Position numbers and translations under genes: made by a program. This document shows positions 17,269-25,543 of a stretch of 64,000 bases of DNA, in pieces. Numbering within the stretch: the first letter of the stretch is position 1; every line of letters starts with the position of its first letter. This stretch comes from Hyphomicrobiales bacterium (GTDB lineage: Bacteria; Pseudomonadota; Alphaproteobacteria; Rhizobiales; Beijerinckiaceae), in contig JAIXYZ010000013.1 of assembly GCA_027489955.1 (NCBI GenBank), positions 930,001 to 994,000 on the forward strand, read 5' to 3'. Below the pieces are notes generated by a model. It saw only the letters and a list, made by a program, of their open reading frames with translations, was not told the DNA's origin and did no database searches.

Positions 17269-18180
17269 GTGGACGTTCGCTGGCTGCAGGATTTCCTCAC
17301 CCTCGCGGAGACCCGGAACTTCACCCGCGCGGCGGCGATGCGCAACGCATCCCAGGCGGCGTTCAGCCGGCGCATCCAGTCGCTGGAAGCCTGGCTCGGC
17401 GCCCCGCTGCTCGACCGCTCCATCTTCCCCACGCGCCTGACGCCCGAGGGCGAGCAGTTCCGCACCTATGCCAGCGAGATCCTGCGCCAGGTCGTGGACG
17501 CGCGCACCGAGCTCAGCGGCAAGCCGACCCAGCGCCCGGAGCACATCCGCATCGCGCTGCCCTATACGCTCGCCACCGCGCGCCTGCCCGACTGGTGGGC
17601 CGACTGGACCAAGGGGCGGCGGCTCAGCTCGTCTCTCGTCCTGGGCAACGTGCACGACATCGTCACGGCTTTGGTCTCGGGCAACGTCGACCTGATGATC
17701 TGCTTCCATAATGCGCAGCAGCCGATCCATCTCGATCCGGACCGGTACGAGCGCCTGCGCATCGAGACGGACACGCTGCGTCCCTATATCAGCCGGGACC
17801 TGCTCGCCCGGGAGCGCTACGCCTTCCCCGGCCGCGAGAACCGGCCCCTGCCGCTCCTCATGTATTCGTCCGGCGTCTATGCCGCGCGCCTCGTCGACCT
17901 GATCTTCGAGGCCGCGCCGGAGAAGATCGTCGGCACCAAGGTCATGGAGAGCGACATGTCGGACGTGCTGCGCGACATGGCGGTGCGCGGCTACGGCATC
18001 GCCTGGCTGTCGGACAGCACCGTCGCCGCCTCGGGAAGGGACGACCTCGTTCCGCTGGGCGGGGCCGGCTGGACGCTGCCTCTGTCCACGCTCGCCTTCC
18101 GCGAGCGCTCCAACGACAAACCGTCGGTGCGCCGCCTGTGGTCTGTCCTCAGCGAGCGGGCGGCGCAGGCCAGCGGCTGA
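17269..18180 (+). CDS. LysR-family transcriptional regulator, probable regulator of dgcNA
   Basis: A 303-residue LysR regulator: winged helix-turn-helix in residues 1-60 (WLQDFLTLAETRNFTRAAAMRNASQAAFSRRIQSLE split over helices 1-3) and a periplasmic-binding-like effector domain after residue 90. The start is the GTG at 17269, with AGGAG six bases upstream; the frame extends to 17176 but that would add an atypical tail. Divergent from dgcN with three matching LysR boxes between them, so autoregulation and control of dgcNA by an acidic amino-acid ligand is the natural reading; the ligand itself is inference. A LysR regulator called DgcR has been linked to dgcN-dgcA elsewhere. Confidence 0.9.
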   Translation: MDVRWLQDFLTLAETRNFTRAAAMRNASQAAFSRRIQSLEAWLGAPLLDRSIFPTRLTPEGEQFRTYASEILRQVVDARTELSGKPTQRPEHIRIALPYTLATARLPDWWADWTKGRRLSSSLVLGNVHDIVTALVSGNVDLMICFHNAQQPIHLDPDRYERLRIETDTLRPYISRDLLARERYAFPGRENRPLPLLMYSSGVYAARLVDLIFEAAPEKIVGTKVMESDMSDVLRDMAVRGYGIAWLSDSTVAASGRDDLVPLGGAGWTLPLSTLAFRERSNDKPSVRRLWSVLSERAAQASG

Positions 18181-18277
18181 TTCCCGCAATTTTAGCGAAT
18201 CGAGCCCGCCTGACGTGGCGGAAACCGACACATACGGGGCAACGAGACGGCAAAAACGGCGGAAAAAAGGTTTCTTC

Positions 18278-18296
18278 ACCGCAATCGGCGGTTTTC
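18278..18296 (+). terminator. Weak intrinsic terminator after the LysR gene
   Basis: 5-bp stem ACCGC / GCGGT with loop AATCG, followed by TTTT. Short, but correctly placed between the LysR gene and the HU promoter. Confidence 0.4.
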
Positions 18297-18308
18297 CGAC
18301 GATCTGTG

Positions 18309-18337
18309 CTTGATCCCCGTGCCGCTTCGCGTAGCGT
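18309..18337 (+). promoter_or_regulatory. Sigma-70 promoter of the HU gene
   Basis: CTTGAT (18309-18314), 17-bp spacer, TAGCGT (18332-18337). Start near 18344 gives a leader of about 22 nt before the ATG at 18366. Confidence 0.5.
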
Positions 18338-18365
18338 CTGCGCTCTCTCAAACAAGGGGGTGCCC

Positions 18366-18632
18366 ATGAGCATTCAAGACATCGTCGATAAGGTCGCCGC
18401 CGACCACAAGCTGACCAAGGCCGAGGCGCGCAGCGTCGTCGACACGGTCCTCGCCTCCATCGCGTCCGGCGCGAAGAAGGGCGAGGTCAGCCTGCCGGGC
18501 TTCGGCAAGTTCAAGGTGACCTCCCGTCCGGCCCGCACCGGTCGCAACCCCCGCACGGGCGAGACGATCAAGATCGCCGCGTCCAAGAAGCTCGGCTTCA
18601 CCGCCGCCAAGGCGCTGCGCGACTCGCTCTGA
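18366..18632 (+). CDS. hup: HU-family DNA-binding protein
   Basis: An 88-residue histone-like protein that bends and compacts DNA as a dimer. The N-terminal helical part is followed by GFGKFKV and the arm segment RPARTGRNPRTGETIKI, the HU/IHF signature; Pro63-region RNPRTG is the DNA-intercalating tip. The start at 18366 has an AAGGGGG site and fits the family exactly; the frame upstream of it is not coding. Single-gene unit with its own promoter and a strong terminator at 18705. It may be a paralogue; nothing shows whether it is the main HU. Confidence 0.96.
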   Translation: MSIQDIVDKVAADHKLTKAEARSVVDTVLASIASGAKKGEVSLPGFGKFKVTSRPARTGRNPRTGETIKIAASKKLGFTAAKALRDSL

Positions 18633-18704
18633 TGCCGGCGCATCGCCGGCGGCTTCGGCCGTCAGCCGCGCCACCATCGACGAAATTCCCTTAAACGGGC
18701 GAAC

Positions 18705-18729
18705 GGCCGGCGGAGACGCCGGCCTTTTT
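18705..18729 (+). terminator. Strong intrinsic terminator of the HU gene
   Basis: 8-bp perfect stem GGCCGGCG / CGCCGGCC with a GAGA loop, then TTTTT. Confidence 0.9.
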
Positions 18730-18856
18730 CGTGCCCGGAATGCACGGCGCCCACGAAACATCCTCCACGCTCGCACGTTGTCGCAGCGGATGGCGGCCGC
18801 CACCGAGGCAGCCGCAGAACCACACCGATATGACCGAGCACGAGAGAGGATACGTC

Positions 18857-19360
18857 ATGGGCCTGTTTTCCCCCGACATCGAGACCATGGAAGATCTCTT
18901 CAAGCACCAGCTCCAGGACGTCTATTACGCCGAGAAGCAGATCCTGAAGGCGCTGCCCGACATGATCGAGAAGGCGACCGATCCCGAGCTGAAGCAGGGC
19001 TTCCAGACCCATCTCGCCGAGACCGAGCGCCAGGTCGAGCGCCTGCGCCAGGCCTTCCAGAGCTTGGGCCAGGAGCCCAAGGGCGTGGATTGCCCGGCCA
19101 TCGACGGCATTATCGAGGAAGCCAACGAAGTGGCTGGCGAAGTCGGCGACAAGGAGGTCCTCGACGCCGCCCTGATCGCCGCCGCGCAGGCGGTCGAGCA
19201 CTACGAGATCACCCGCTACGGCACGCTGGCCGCCTGGGCCAAGCAGCTCGGCCACACCGAGTGCGCGCGGCTCTTCGAGGAGACGCTCGCCGAGGAGCGG
19301 GCGACCGACAAGAAGCTGACCGAGCTGGCCGAGCGCAAGATCAACCAGCGCGCCGCCTGA
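18857..19360 (+). CDS. YciE/YciF ferritin-like (DUF892) protein
   Basis: A 167-residue four-helix ferritin-like protein. The N-terminus METMEDLFKHQLQDVYYAEKQI and the Glu/His positions along helices (EKQILKALP, HLAETERQ, AQAVEHYEI, ETLAEERA) match the DUF892 di-metal scaffold. Such genes are often induced in general stress, but I found no clear EcfG-type promoter (GGAAC-N16/17-GTT) here. ATG 18857 has GAGAGG seven bases before it; an ATG at 18830 is a weaker alternative. Single-gene unit closed by the terminator at 19385. Confidence 0.92.
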   Translation: MGLFSPDIETMEDLFKHQLQDVYYAEKQILKALPDMIEKATDPELKQGFQTHLAETERQVERLRQAFQSLGQEPKGVDCPAIDGIIEEANEVAGEVGDKEVLDAALIAAAQAVEHYEITRYGTLAAWAKQLGHTECARLFEETLAEERATDKKLTELAERKINQRAA

Positions 19361-19384
19361 TCGATCCGGTTTCGACCTGGAACG

Positions 19385-19414
19385 GGGCCTCTCCGCAAGG
19401 AGGGGCCCTTTTCT
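19385..19414 (+). terminator. Intrinsic terminator between yciF-like gene and epmB
   Basis: 10-bp stem GGGCCTCTCC / GGAGGGGCCC (one G-T pair) with GCAA loop, then TTTTCT. It abuts the stop codon of convergent epmB. Confidence 0.88.
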
Positions 19415-20444
19415 ATTCGGGAGGGTAGGCGTGCTCGCGCCCGCGATAATCGCGGACATGCTCTCCGGACACGTAGTCCGGCCCGATCGGCGACTTGCCG
19501 AAGCCGCCGGGAATGTCGAGCACGTAGGTCGGCTGGCAGAGCCCCGACAGACGGCCCCGTAACGCTTCGACCAAGGCGCGACCCTCTGCCAGGCTCACGC
19601 GGAAATGCGCCGTTCCCGGCGCCATGTCCGCCTGGTGCAGGTAATAGGGCCGAACCCGCGCCGCCACGAAGCCGCGCATGAGGGCGGCCAGCGTCTCGAC
19701 ATCGTCGTTGACGCCCTTGAGCAGCACGGTCTGGCTCAGCAGCGGCACGCCCGCATCCGCCAGCAGCCGGATCGCCGCCAGCGCCTCCGGCGTCAGTTCG
19801 CGCGGGTGATTGGCGTGGATGGCGACGAAGCTTGCGCCGCGGAACGCCCGCAGTGCCTTCACCAGCGCCGGCGTGACCGTCTCCGGCGCGGCGACGGGCA
19901 CCCGGCTGTGCCAGCGCACCACCGCCACATGCGGGATCGCCGACAGCCGGTCAACGAGCGCCCGGATGCGCCGCGGCGACAGGATGAGCGGGTCGCCGCC
20001 CGTGACGATCACCTCCCAGATGCCGGGATCCGCGGCGATGTAGGCGAGCGCGGCATCCAGCTCGGACGGCGTCAGCGCGGGCCGGCCGCCGGGGCCGACC
20101 ATCTCGCGGCGGAAGCAGAAGCGGCAATAGACCGGGCAGACATGGACCGGCTTTAGCAGCACGCGATCGGGATAGCGGTGGACGATCCCCGTCACAGGCG
20201 AATGCGCGTCATCGCCGATCGGGTCGGCCAGCTCGGAAGGCAGGATGTCCAGTTCCTGCACCGACGGGAGATATTGCCGCGCGATCGGGTCGGCGGGATC
20301 CCCAGGCTCGATCAGGCGCGCCACCGCCGGCGTCACCGCCACGGCATAGCGGTCTGCCACCGCCCGAAGGCGGGCATCGTCCGCGTCGACGGGAAGGCCC
20401 GCGTCGCGAAGCTCTGCAAGGGTCCTGAGGGTCCGTGTCGTCAT
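19413..20444 (-). CDS. epmB: EF-P (R)-beta-lysine synthase EpmB, lysine 2,3-aminomutase family
   Basis: A 343-residue radical-SAM, PLP-dependent aminomutase converting L-lysine to beta-lysine for EF-P modification. The Fe-S cluster motif is CPVYCRFC (CxxxCxxC) near residue 112, followed by the SAM site VTGGDPL; the PLP region includes IPGGFGKSPI near the C-terminus. The length equals E. coli EpmB, shorter than catabolic KamA (about 415 residues). Adjacent epmA (40 nt upstream) and divergent efp make the assignment firm. Its 3' end meets the terminator at 19385. Confidence 0.94.
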   Translation of the reverse strand: MTTRTLRTLAELRDAGLPVDADDARLRAVADRYAVAVTPAVARLIEPGDPADPIARQYLPSVQELDILPSELADPIGDDAHSPVTGIVHRYPDRVLLKPVHVCPVYCRFCFRREMVGPGGRPALTPSELDAALAYIAADPGIWEVIVTGGDPLILSPRRIRALVDRLSAIPHVAVVRWHSRVPVAAPETVTPALVKALRAFRGASFVAIHANHPRELTPEALAAIRLLADAGVPLLSQTVLLKGVNDDVETLAALMRGFVAARVRPYYLHQADMAPGTAHFRVSLAEGRALVEALRGRLSGLCQPTYVLDIPGGFGKSPIGPDYVSGEHVRDYRGREHAYPPE

Positions 20445-20484
20445 CGCGCCCTCGATAGCCGCCGCGGGCCGGCGGCGCCAGCTT

Positions 20485-21540
20485 TCAGCCGAACGGATCG
20501 GCGACCGGCGCCCAGATCACCTGGTCGATGCGCTCCGCCCCTGCGGCGAGCATGGCGAGCCTGTCGAAGCCCAGGGCGGCCCCGCTCGCGGCCGGCATCT
20601 CGCCCACGGCCGCGATGAAGTCCTCGTCGATGGGGTAGGAGCGCCCGTAGACGCGTTCCTTCTCGGCCATCTCGGCCTCGAAGCGCCGCCGCTGCTCCTG
20701 CGGGTCGGTCAGCTCGCCGAACGCGTTGGCGAGCTCGATGCCGCAAACATACAGCTCGAACCGCTCGCTGACCCGCGGGTCGGAGGCCTTGCGGCGGGCG
20801 AGCGCCGCCTCGCAGGCCGGATAGTCCGTCAGGATCGTCGCCCGGCCGCGACCGAGCCTGGGCTCGATCCGGTCGCTGAGCACCCGGCTGAACAGGTCGC
20901 TCCAGCTGTCGTCCGGCGCGATCCGCAAGCCGAGGCCCAGCACCTGATCGCGCAGGCGCGCAGTGTCCGGCTCCCCGCCGGGCAGGGTCGCCATGAGATC
21001 GATCCCCGCATGCCGCGCGAAAGCCTCCGCTACCGTCAGGCGCTCGGGAACGGCGAACGGATCGGCCGTCCGACCGCGCCAGGTGAACGCCGCCGCGCCT
21101 GTCGCCTCGGCGGCCAGCGCGAGCAGCGCGCCGCAATCGTCCATGAGGACCTGATACGTCTCGCCGGTCCGGTACCATTCCAGCATCGTGAATTCGGGAT
21201 GGTGGAGGGGGCCGCGTTCCCGGTTCCGGTAGACCGGAGCCAGCGTGAAGATGCGCGTCTCGCCGGCCGCCAGCAGCTTCTTGCAGGCGAATTCCGGCGA
21301 CGTATGGAGAAACAGCTCCGCGGCTCGCCCGTCGATCGATTCCAGCCGCGCGGCGATGCCGTGAAGATGCGCCTCGTTGCCGGGCGAAACCTGCAGCGCC
21401 GACGTCTCCACCTCCACGAAGCCGCCCGCCTCGAAATGACGCCGGATCGCCGCACGGACGCGGTTGCGCTTCATCAGGAAGGGACGCCGGTCGGCATGGA
21501 CATGCGGTCGCCACCAGGGCGAGGGCGGGGCAGGGGGCAA
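20485..21540 (-). CDS. epmA: EF-P--lysine ligase EpmA (GenX/PoxA)
   Basis: A 351-residue lysyl-tRNA-synthetase paralogue that lacks the anticodon domain and attaches beta-lysine to a lysine of EF-P. Class II motifs are visible: motif 2 [20 protein letters not shown] and motif 3 [12 protein letters not shown]. The protein is about 25 residues longer than E. coli EpmA, all at the N-terminus, so the start may lie at an internal Met (near 21474). Forms an operon with epmB and is divergent from efp. Confidence 0.95.
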   Translation of the reverse strand: MPPAPPSPWWRPHVHADRRPFLMKRNRVRAAIRRHFEAGGFVEVETSALQVSPGNEAHLHGIAARLESIDGRAAELFLHTSPEFACKKLLAAGETRIFTLAPVYRNRERGPLHHPEFTMLEWYRTGETYQVLMDDCGALLALAAEATGAAAFTWRGRTADPFAVPERLTVAEAFARHAGIDLMATLPGGEPDTARLRDQVLGLGLRIAPDDSWSDLFSRVLSDRIEPRLGRGRATILTDYPACEAALARRKASDPRVSERFELYVCGIELANAFGELTDPQEQRRRFEAEMAEKERVYGRSYPIDEDFIAAVGEMPAASGAALGFDRLAMLAAGAERIDQVIWAPVADPFG

Positions 21541-21572
21541 GGCGGGCTCCGTGGCGGTCCTGGCCGAAATCG

Positions 21573-21601
21573 CTTGGCCGCTGGGGCGGCGGCGTCTATG
21601 T
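21573..21601 (+). promoter_or_regulatory. Sigma-70 promoter of efp
   Basis: CTTGGC (21573-21578), 17-bp spacer, CTATGT (21596-21601); start near 21608, about 55 nt before the GTG. Overlaps the 5' side of divergent epmA. Confidence 0.6.
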
Positions 21602-21662
21602 AGCGCCGCGAGATCATTCCCGCGACGGCCGATGCCGGGCGGATCAGACCGAGAGGCTTTTC

Positions 21663-22232
21663 GTGGTCAAGGTTATCGCCAGCTCGCTGCGCAAGGGCAA
21701 CGTGGTCGACATCGACGGCAGGCTCTACGTCGTGCTCAGCGCCGAGAGCTTCCACCCGGGCAAGGGCACGCCGACGACCCAGATCGACATGCGGCGCATC
21801 AGCGACGGCGTGAAGGTGTCGGAGCGCTATAAGACCACCGAGCAGGTGGAGCGCGCCTATATCGAGGACCGCGAGTTCACCTACCTGTACCAGGACGGTG
21901 ACGGGTACACGTTCATGAACCAGGAGACCTACGACCAGGTCACGGTTCCCGCCGACATCGTCGGCGACCAGTCGGTCTACCTCGCCGAGAACATGACGGT
22001 GACGCTCAGCCTGCATCAGGGCGTGCCGGTCTCCATCGTCCTGCCCGCGCGCGTCGTGCTGGAGATCGTGGACACCGAGCCCACCGTGAAGGGCCAGACG
22101 GCCTCCTCGTCCTACAAGCCGGCTGTTCTGTCCAACGGCGTGCGCACCTCGGTTCCGCCGCATATCGCGACCGGCACGCGCGTGGTCGTGATGACCGCCG
22201 ACGGCTCCTACGTCGAGCGCGCCAAGGACTGA
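21663..22232 (+). CDS. efp: Translation elongation factor P
   Basis: Relieves ribosome stalling at polyproline stretches. The 189-residue protein has the three beta-barrel domains of EF-P; the modified lysine is Lys34 in HPGKGTP, as expected for the beta-lysylated class. The C-terminal domain shows [19 protein letters not shown]. The start is a GTG at 21663 with GAGAGG upstream, and the residue count to Lys34 supports it. Divergent from the epmA-epmB operon encoding its modification enzymes. Confidence 0.97.
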   Translation: MVKVIASSLRKGNVVDIDGRLYVVLSAESFHPGKGTPTTQIDMRRISDGVKVSERYKTTEQVERAYIEDREFTYLYQDGDGYTFMNQETYDQVTVPADIVGDQSVYLAENMTVTLSLHQGVPVSIVLPARVVLEIVDTEPTVKGQTASSSYKPAVLSNGVRTSVPPHIATGTRVVVMTADGSYVERAKD

Positions 22233-22236
22233 CCGC

Positions 22237-23244
22237 TTAGGGCGCTGGCGGCGGGTCCGCCGGCTGCCCCGGCACCTGCCGGCTGCACATGGCGACGACC
22301 CCCTGGATGCGCGCCTGCGCCGCCGGATCGGCCGTGTTGCCGGTCACGGCGGTCCACACGCCCTCGCGCTTCAGCCCAGTCTCCGCGCAGGCGCAGAATC
22401 GCCGGCACGCCGCGATGTCCCCGCCCGTCGCCTCGCACTGCGCGCGGCAGCCCTGGCGGAACTCGCGCGTCTCCGCGAGTTGCGCGCCGCCGCCCGACAG
22501 CGTCACGAACAGGTAGAGCAGACCCACCAGGACCGGCTGGTGCACGAGGTAGATCGGCAGGCTGTGCCGCCCGAGAAACGCGACCGGCCCCGCCGCCGCC
22601 GGCAGCGCTGCCGGGCGCGACGGGTTCTTCCGCTCGCTCGCCAGCCAAATCTTCCCCACCGCCATGCCGATCAGCACGCAGCCGAACCACGGCAGGATCG
22701 GCACGTAGTCGTTGGTGCGCGGTTCGATCGTCCCGAGCCCGATCCAGTATGCGGCCGGATGGTTGAACACGTCCGCCGTGGCGAAAAGCGGCGCGGCGAG
22801 GGCGGCCGCGGCGAAGGCGAGCAGCACCAGCGCCGGCAGCCGCAGGAAGGCGAGGCCGAGGACGCTCGACAGGGCGATGCAATGGAGGATGCCGAACCAG
22901 ATCGTGCCCTGCGGCATGGCGACATAGGTGCCGGCCGTCACCAGCGCCGCCGCGCCGGCGATCACCGCGAGCCGCCGCAGGAACGGTCCCCGGCGCAGGC
23001 CGTTCGCGTGGGCCAGGACAAGGCTGAAACCGACGATGCCGAGGAACGATCCGGCGATGGCGCGGGCGAACCAGCGCCAGCCGGGCTCACCGACGACGTC
23101 CACCGACGTCAGGGCGAAGTACTGGAGATCCCAGGCGAAATGGTAGACGAACATCGCCAGCACGGCGACGCCGCGCGCCACATCGAGCCAGGCCAGGCGA
23201 AGCGGCGTGGCGGGCTCAGGGATCGGCTGCGAGAGGAAGGTCAT
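22237..23244 (-). CDS. DUF1624/HGSNAT-like membrane acyltransferase with a Cys-rich tail
   Basis: A 335-residue polytopic protein of the heparan-alpha-glucosaminide N-acetyltransferase-like group. RLAWLDVARGVAVLAMFVYHFAWDLQYF gives the typical first helix with the conserved Asp and His; about seven hydrophobic segments follow. The last roughly 80 residues are hydrophilic and carry six Cys (GCRAQCE, AACRRFCAC, AMCSRQ), not usual for the family. Substrate unknown. I start at ATG 23244; the frame to 23370 has no ribosome site. The stop is 4 nt from the efp stop (convergent). Confidence 0.82.
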   Translation of the reverse strand: MTFLSQPIPEPATPLRLAWLDVARGVAVLAMFVYHFAWDLQYFALTSVDVVGEPGWRWFARAIAGSFLGIVGFSLVLAHANGLRRGPFLRRLAVIAGAAALVTAGTYVAMPQGTIWFGILHCIALSSVLGLAFLRLPALVLLAFAAAALAAPLFATADVFNHPAAYWIGLGTIEPRTNDYVPILPWFGCVLIGMAVGKIWLASERKNPSRPAALPAAAGPVAFLGRHSLPIYLVHQPVLVGLLYLFVTLSGGGAQLAETREFRQGCRAQCEATGGDIAACRRFCACAETGLKREGVWTAVTGNTADPAAQARIQGVVAMCSRQVPGQPADPPPAP

Positions 23245-23410
23245 CGGCGGTTCCGGCGGGATCGTGCGGCGAGGCCTAACATGCCGTCGGGGGACGCCGA
23301 TAGGCGGGCCGCCATGTCGCGGAGCTTCGCGCGGAGCCCGATAGCGGGCCTCACGGGTCTGTGATATCAATCGTTCTCACCGATCTTCGTTCCGGAACCA
23401 GACCCGCTTC

Positions 23411-24262
23411 ATGGCCACGTCCCGTCCCGGTGGCATCGCCGCCGCTACCGTCCTGCGGTCCATCGGCATCGCGGCGGCTCTGTTCCTCGGCCTTGCGGCT
23501 GTCCCCGTCCGGGCGGAACCTTCTGTTCCCGCCGATCCGGCCTGCACCGGCGTCGCAACGCCCGGCCTGCGCGACGGGTTGCTGCTCACCGGCGCCAAGC
23601 TGCGCCAGAAGCAGGCGATCTCCATCCTCGCCATCGGCTCCTCGTCGACCGAAGGCGCCGGCGCGTCGAGCCCGGTCATGGCCTATCCCCAGACGCTGGC
23701 GCGGTCCCTGGTCGACCGGCTCGGCCGCAGTACGATCGAGGTGGTGAATGCGGGAATCGGCGGCGAGACGGCCTCGCAGACGATCGAGCGACTCACCCGC
23801 CTGACGCGCGAGCGCCATTTCGACCTCGTCATCTGGCAGGTCGGCACCAACGACGCCGTGCGCGGGGAGAGCGAGGAGCGCTTCCGCGACCTGCTGACCT
23901 CGGGAATCGAGGCCGTGCTGGAGCGCGGCTCCGATTTGCTGCTCATGGACCAGCAATTCTTCCCCACGGTGCGCGATCCCGCCCGCTACGAGCGCTACGT
24001 GGACATCCTTGGCGAGGTCGCGGCCGATCGCGGCGTGCCGGTCTTCCATCGCTACAAGGCGATGCAGGCCTGGGCGCTGAAGACCCCGGCGGACTTTCCC
24101 GCCATGCTCTCCGGCGACCGCTTCCACATGAGCGACCGCGGCTATGCCTGCATCGCCCATCTCCTGAGCGACGAGCTCGCGGGCCTGGAAGGCACGCCGC
24201 TCGTGGCGCGCGGGCCCAAGCGCGAACGCCCGGCGGACCGCCCGGTCATCGGACGTCCCTGA
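23411..24262 (+). CDS. Secreted SGNH/GDSL-type hydrolase
   Basis: A 283-residue esterase/lipase-like protein. A signal peptide covers about residues 1-36 (ending VRAEP). The four SGNH blocks are in order: Ser in [11 protein letters not shown], Gly in NAGIGGET, Asn in WQVGTNDA and Asp/His in [10 protein letters not shown]. Likely acts in the periplasm on an ester of unknown nature, possibly acetylated polysaccharide or lipid. Single gene between the convergent-side acyltransferase and the cold-shock gene. Confidence 0.92.
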   Translation: MATSRPGGIAAATVLRSIGIAAALFLGLAAVPVRAEPSVPADPACTGVATPGLRDGLLLTGAKLRQKQAISILAIGSSSTEGAGASSPVMAYPQTLARSLVDRLGRSTIEVVNAGIGGETASQTIERLTRLTRERHFDLVIWQVGTNDAVRGESEERFRDLLTSGIEAVLERGSDLLLMDQQFFPTVRDPARYERYVDILGEVAADRGVPVFHRYKAMQAWALKTPADFPAMLSGDRFHMSDRGYACIAHLLSDELAGLEGTPLVARGPKRERPADRPVIGRP

Positions 24263-24287
24263 TCGCAGGCACGGCTGGCGTGTGGAG

Positions 24288-24306
24288 AAGGGCCCGCAGA
24301 GCCCTT
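24288..24306 (+). terminator. Weak stem-loop after the SGNH hydrolase gene
   Basis: 6-bp stem AAGGGC / GCCCTT with a 7-nt loop, followed by TGCTCG; poor T-tract. Confidence 0.3.
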
Positions 24307-24328
24307 TGCTCGCCCTCGCACGATGCTA

Positions 24329-24342
24329 TCCTGTCGACAGGA
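24329..24342. promoter_or_regulatory. 14-bp perfect palindrome at the cold-shock gene start site
   Basis: TCCTGTCGACAGGA is a perfect palindrome overlapping a -10-like CTATCC (24326-24331), 27 bp before the ATG of the double cold-shock gene. It could be a repressor operator or the first stem of the leader RNA. Confidence 0.45.
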
Positions 24343-24368
24343 CGCTCCTGCGATTCGGATGTGTAAGC

Positions 24369-24974
24369 ATGTCTGACGATGCCGTTTCCGGACCACAGGT
24401 CAGGCCCGACGAGATCGCGCCCTCTTCGGAGCGCGACCGGGCCCTGGAAACCCCCGCCGAACTCATCGAGGTGGCGGGGCACATCAAGTGGTTCGACGTG
24501 GCCAAGGGCTACGGCTTCATCGTCCCCGACAGCGGCCTGCCCGACGTTCTCCTCCACGTGACGTGCCTTCGCCGCGAGGGTTACGAGACGGCGAACGAGG
24601 GCGCCCGCATCGTCTGCCAGGCCCAGCAGCGGCCGCGCGGACTGCAGGTCTTCCGCATCCTCGCCCTGGACAACACGACGGCGCTGCACGTCTCCGAGCT
24701 GCAGGCGCCACGCACGCACGTGACGGTGACCCCCTCCAGCGGGCTGGAGCGCGCGGTGGTGAAGTGGTTCAACCGCCTGCGCGGCTTCGGCTTCGTCACG
24801 ACCGGCGAAGGCCAGCCCGACATCTTCGTGCACATGGAGACCATGCGCCGCTACGGCTTTGCCGAGCTGAAGCCGGGGCAGGAGGTTCTGGTGCGCTACG
24901 GCGACGGGCCCAAGGGCCTGATGGCCGCCGAGATCCGTCCGGTCGAGGGCACGTCGACGCCCTTCTCGCACTGA
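24369..24974 (+). CDS. Double cold-shock-domain protein
   Basis: A 201-residue protein with two cold-shock domains: the first (about residues 36-105) has [18 protein letters not shown] with the RNP1-like motif and a degenerate second half; the second (about 128-195) has [27 protein letters not shown], carrying good RNP1 and RNP2. Binds single-stranded nucleic acid. This two-domain form is typical of alphaproteobacteria. ATG 24369 starts the conserved part. A DUF192 gene follows 14 nt later, a common arrangement in this class. Confidence 0.94.
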   Translation: MSDDAVSGPQVRPDEIAPSSERDRALETPAELIEVAGHIKWFDVAKGYGFIVPDSGLPDVLLHVTCLRREGYETANEGARIVCQAQQRPRGLQVFRILALDNTTALHVSELQAPRTHVTVTPSSGLERAVVKWFNRLRGFGFVTTGEGQPDIFVHMETMRRYGFAELKPGQEVLVRYGDGPKGLMAAEIRPVEGTSTPFSH

Positions 24975-24988
24975 GCCCGGCCTGGCCC

Positions 24989-25441
24989 ATGCGGCACGGT
25001 CTCGTCCTTCTCGTCCTCGCTTTCGTCGCCGTGCTCGCGGGTGCGCCGCGTGTTGCCGCGCAGGGCGTCGAGCGGCTGTCCATCGCCACGGTCGGCGGCG
25101 AGCGCGTGTTCTCGGTCGAGGTCATGCGCACCGACGCGGAGCGCGCCAAGGGCCTGATGTTCCGCCGCTACATGCCCGAGGACCGGGGCATGCTCTTCGA
25201 CTTCAAGCAGGTCGCGCCGGTCGCGATGTGGATGCAGAACACCTACATCCCGCTCGACATGCTCTTCATCCGCGCCGACGGCACGATCGCGCGCATCGAG
25301 GAGCACACCGAGCCGCTGTCGACGCGCACCATCCCGTCCGGCGAACCGGTTCTCGCCGTGCTGGAACTCAATGCGGGGGTCAGCGCCAGGCTCGGGATCA
25401 AGCCCGGCGACCGGGTCGCCCATTCGCTGTTCAAGCCCTAA
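24989..25441 (+). CDS. Secreted DUF192 family protein
   Basis: A 150-residue protein with a signal peptide (about residues 1-25, ending RVAAQG) and one DUF192 domain: EVMRTDAERAKGLMFRRYMPEDRGMLFDF, MWMQNTYIPLDMLFI and VLELNAGVSARLGIKPGD are the standard blocks. Function unknown for the family. It lies 14 nt after the double cold-shock gene, probably cotranscribed. Confidence 0.93.
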   Translation: MRHGLVLLVLAFVAVLAGAPRVAAQGVERLSIATVGGERVFSVEVMRTDAERAKGLMFRRYMPEDRGMLFDFKQVAPVAMWMQNTYIPLDMLFIRADGTIARIEEHTEPLSTRTIPSGEPVLAVLELNAGVSARLGIKPGDRVAHSLFKP

Positions 25442-25543
25442 GCGCGACAAGGGTCCGGCGTGCGCCGCCACCCGTCCGCAATTGGCCATCCGCAACCGGG
25501 CCGTCCGCGCTAGGATCGGGAAAACCGGAACGAGGAGGCCGTC

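Noticed and set aside
18633-18856. General-stress (EcfG) promoter ahead of the YciF-like gene
   Set aside because: The nearest match, GGAAT near 18737, lacks a GTT element at 16-17 bp.
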